From Clostridia bacterium (GTDB lineage: Bacteria > Bacillota_A > Clostridia > Christensenellales > Aristaeellaceae): a stretch of 15,255 bases of DNA. A program made the translations under genes and the position numbers. This document shows, piece by piece, positions 14,995 through 15,255 of the stretch (the stretch's first letter is position 1; every line of letters starts with the position of its first letter). The stretch lies in NCBI GenBank assembly GCA_009783365.1, contig WRHG01000026.1:1-15255 (forward strand), given 5' to 3'. The notes under the pieces are model-generated. The model ran no database searches and had not been told where the DNA came from. It saw only the letters and a list, made by a program, of their open reading frames with translations.

Positions 14995-15255
14995 TCACGG
15001 AACAGGCCGCATTGTGGAAAACGCTGCTGGGAGCCACCTGGCTGGATATCGGCAACGGTTGGCGAAATGTCTACTTGCTGAGCTTCATGGTGCAGGCGCT
15101 GGCGCTTGGCACAGCCTTCGCCCTTCATGGCTGGTGGTGGAAAAGCAGCCGGATTGGCTGCTTTTTGACAGGCACCGCCTGTACGCCCCTGATCCAGTAC
15201 CTCTGGACCCTGGCCCTGGCTGTCCTGTGGCCGCAGGCTCCCCGGCTTCTGTACA
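14991..15255 (+). CDS. Membrane protein, N-terminal part, running off the window
   Basis: An open frame of 88 codons from ATG 14991, overlapping the DUF354 stop by 4 bases (ATGA), with GGAGGGG (14978-14984) 6 bases upstream. It remains open to the end of the window. Two hydrophobic segments are visible (about 27-47 and 57-80), separated by a short HGWWWKSSR loop. The coupling places it in the polysaccharide cluster, where a multispanning transferase, flippase or polymerase would be expected. I do not recognise the family from this fragment. Confidence 0.8.
   Translation, partial: MITEQAALWKTLLGATWLDIGNGWRNVYLLSFMVQALALGTAFALHGWWWKSSRIGCFLTGTACTPLIQYLWTLALAVLWPQAPRLLY

Overview
The window looks like chromosomal DNA of a moderately GC-rich member of the Bacillota, probably class Clostridia. 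The basis is strong AGGAGG-type ribosome binding sites, TTG starts placed by those sites, a radA-yacL (PIN/TRAM) pair, a SecG gene, a VanW/SH3 secreted protein and a clostridial-type Re-citrate synthase. This is inferred from gene families; there is no rRNA or other taxonomic marker. I see no tRNA, rRNA, CRISPR array, IS element or phage gene.

Layout. (1) Positions 24-2687, minus strand: an aspartate-type aminotransferase followed by a Re-citrate synthase, read from a good sigma-A promoter at 2797-2825. Together they connect aspartate, oxaloacetate and citrate, as expected for the oxidative route to 2-oxoglutarate and glutamate. (2) Positions 2688-3026: a divergent regulatory region with a 12-base direct repeat and a palindrome. 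(3) Positions 3027-4856, plus strand: a tight operon of a secreted thioredoxin-like protein, CcdA and an EamB-like LysE-family exporter, which I read as an extracytoplasmic thiol-redox unit. (4) Positions 4858-6240, minus strand: a secreted SH3/VanW wall-associated protein with its own near-consensus promoter, ending 1 base from the exporter gene. (5) Positions 6367-8994, minus strand: radA followed by a membrane-anchored PIN/TRAM protein (YacL type), without the disA gene often found between them. (6) Positions 9249-9485, plus strand: secG with its own promoter and a clear intrinsic terminator. (7) Positions 9588 to the end, plus strand: a surface-polysaccharide cluster of a GT2 glycosyltransferase, UDP-glucose 6-dehydrogenase, a doubtful small AT-rich ORF, a large polytopic GT-C-like protein (DUF6020-like), a DUF354 protein and the start of another membrane protein. 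Several junctions are 4-base ATGA overlaps.

Several starts were moved inward from the longest reading frame because a ribosome binding site or promoter decides them: the VanW protein (6240), RadA (TTG, 8994), GT2 (9588), DUF6020-like (12083) and DUF354 (13933).

Most of the content is ordinary housekeeping plus a polysaccharide cluster. The observations most worth a second look are a perfect hairpin between the Shine-Dalgarno and the ATG of the Re-citrate synthase, the thioredoxin/CcdA/EamB-like operon, the AT-rich islet with a small ORF inside the polysaccharide cluster, and the repeated 12-mer between the divergent aminotransferase and thioredoxin promoters.
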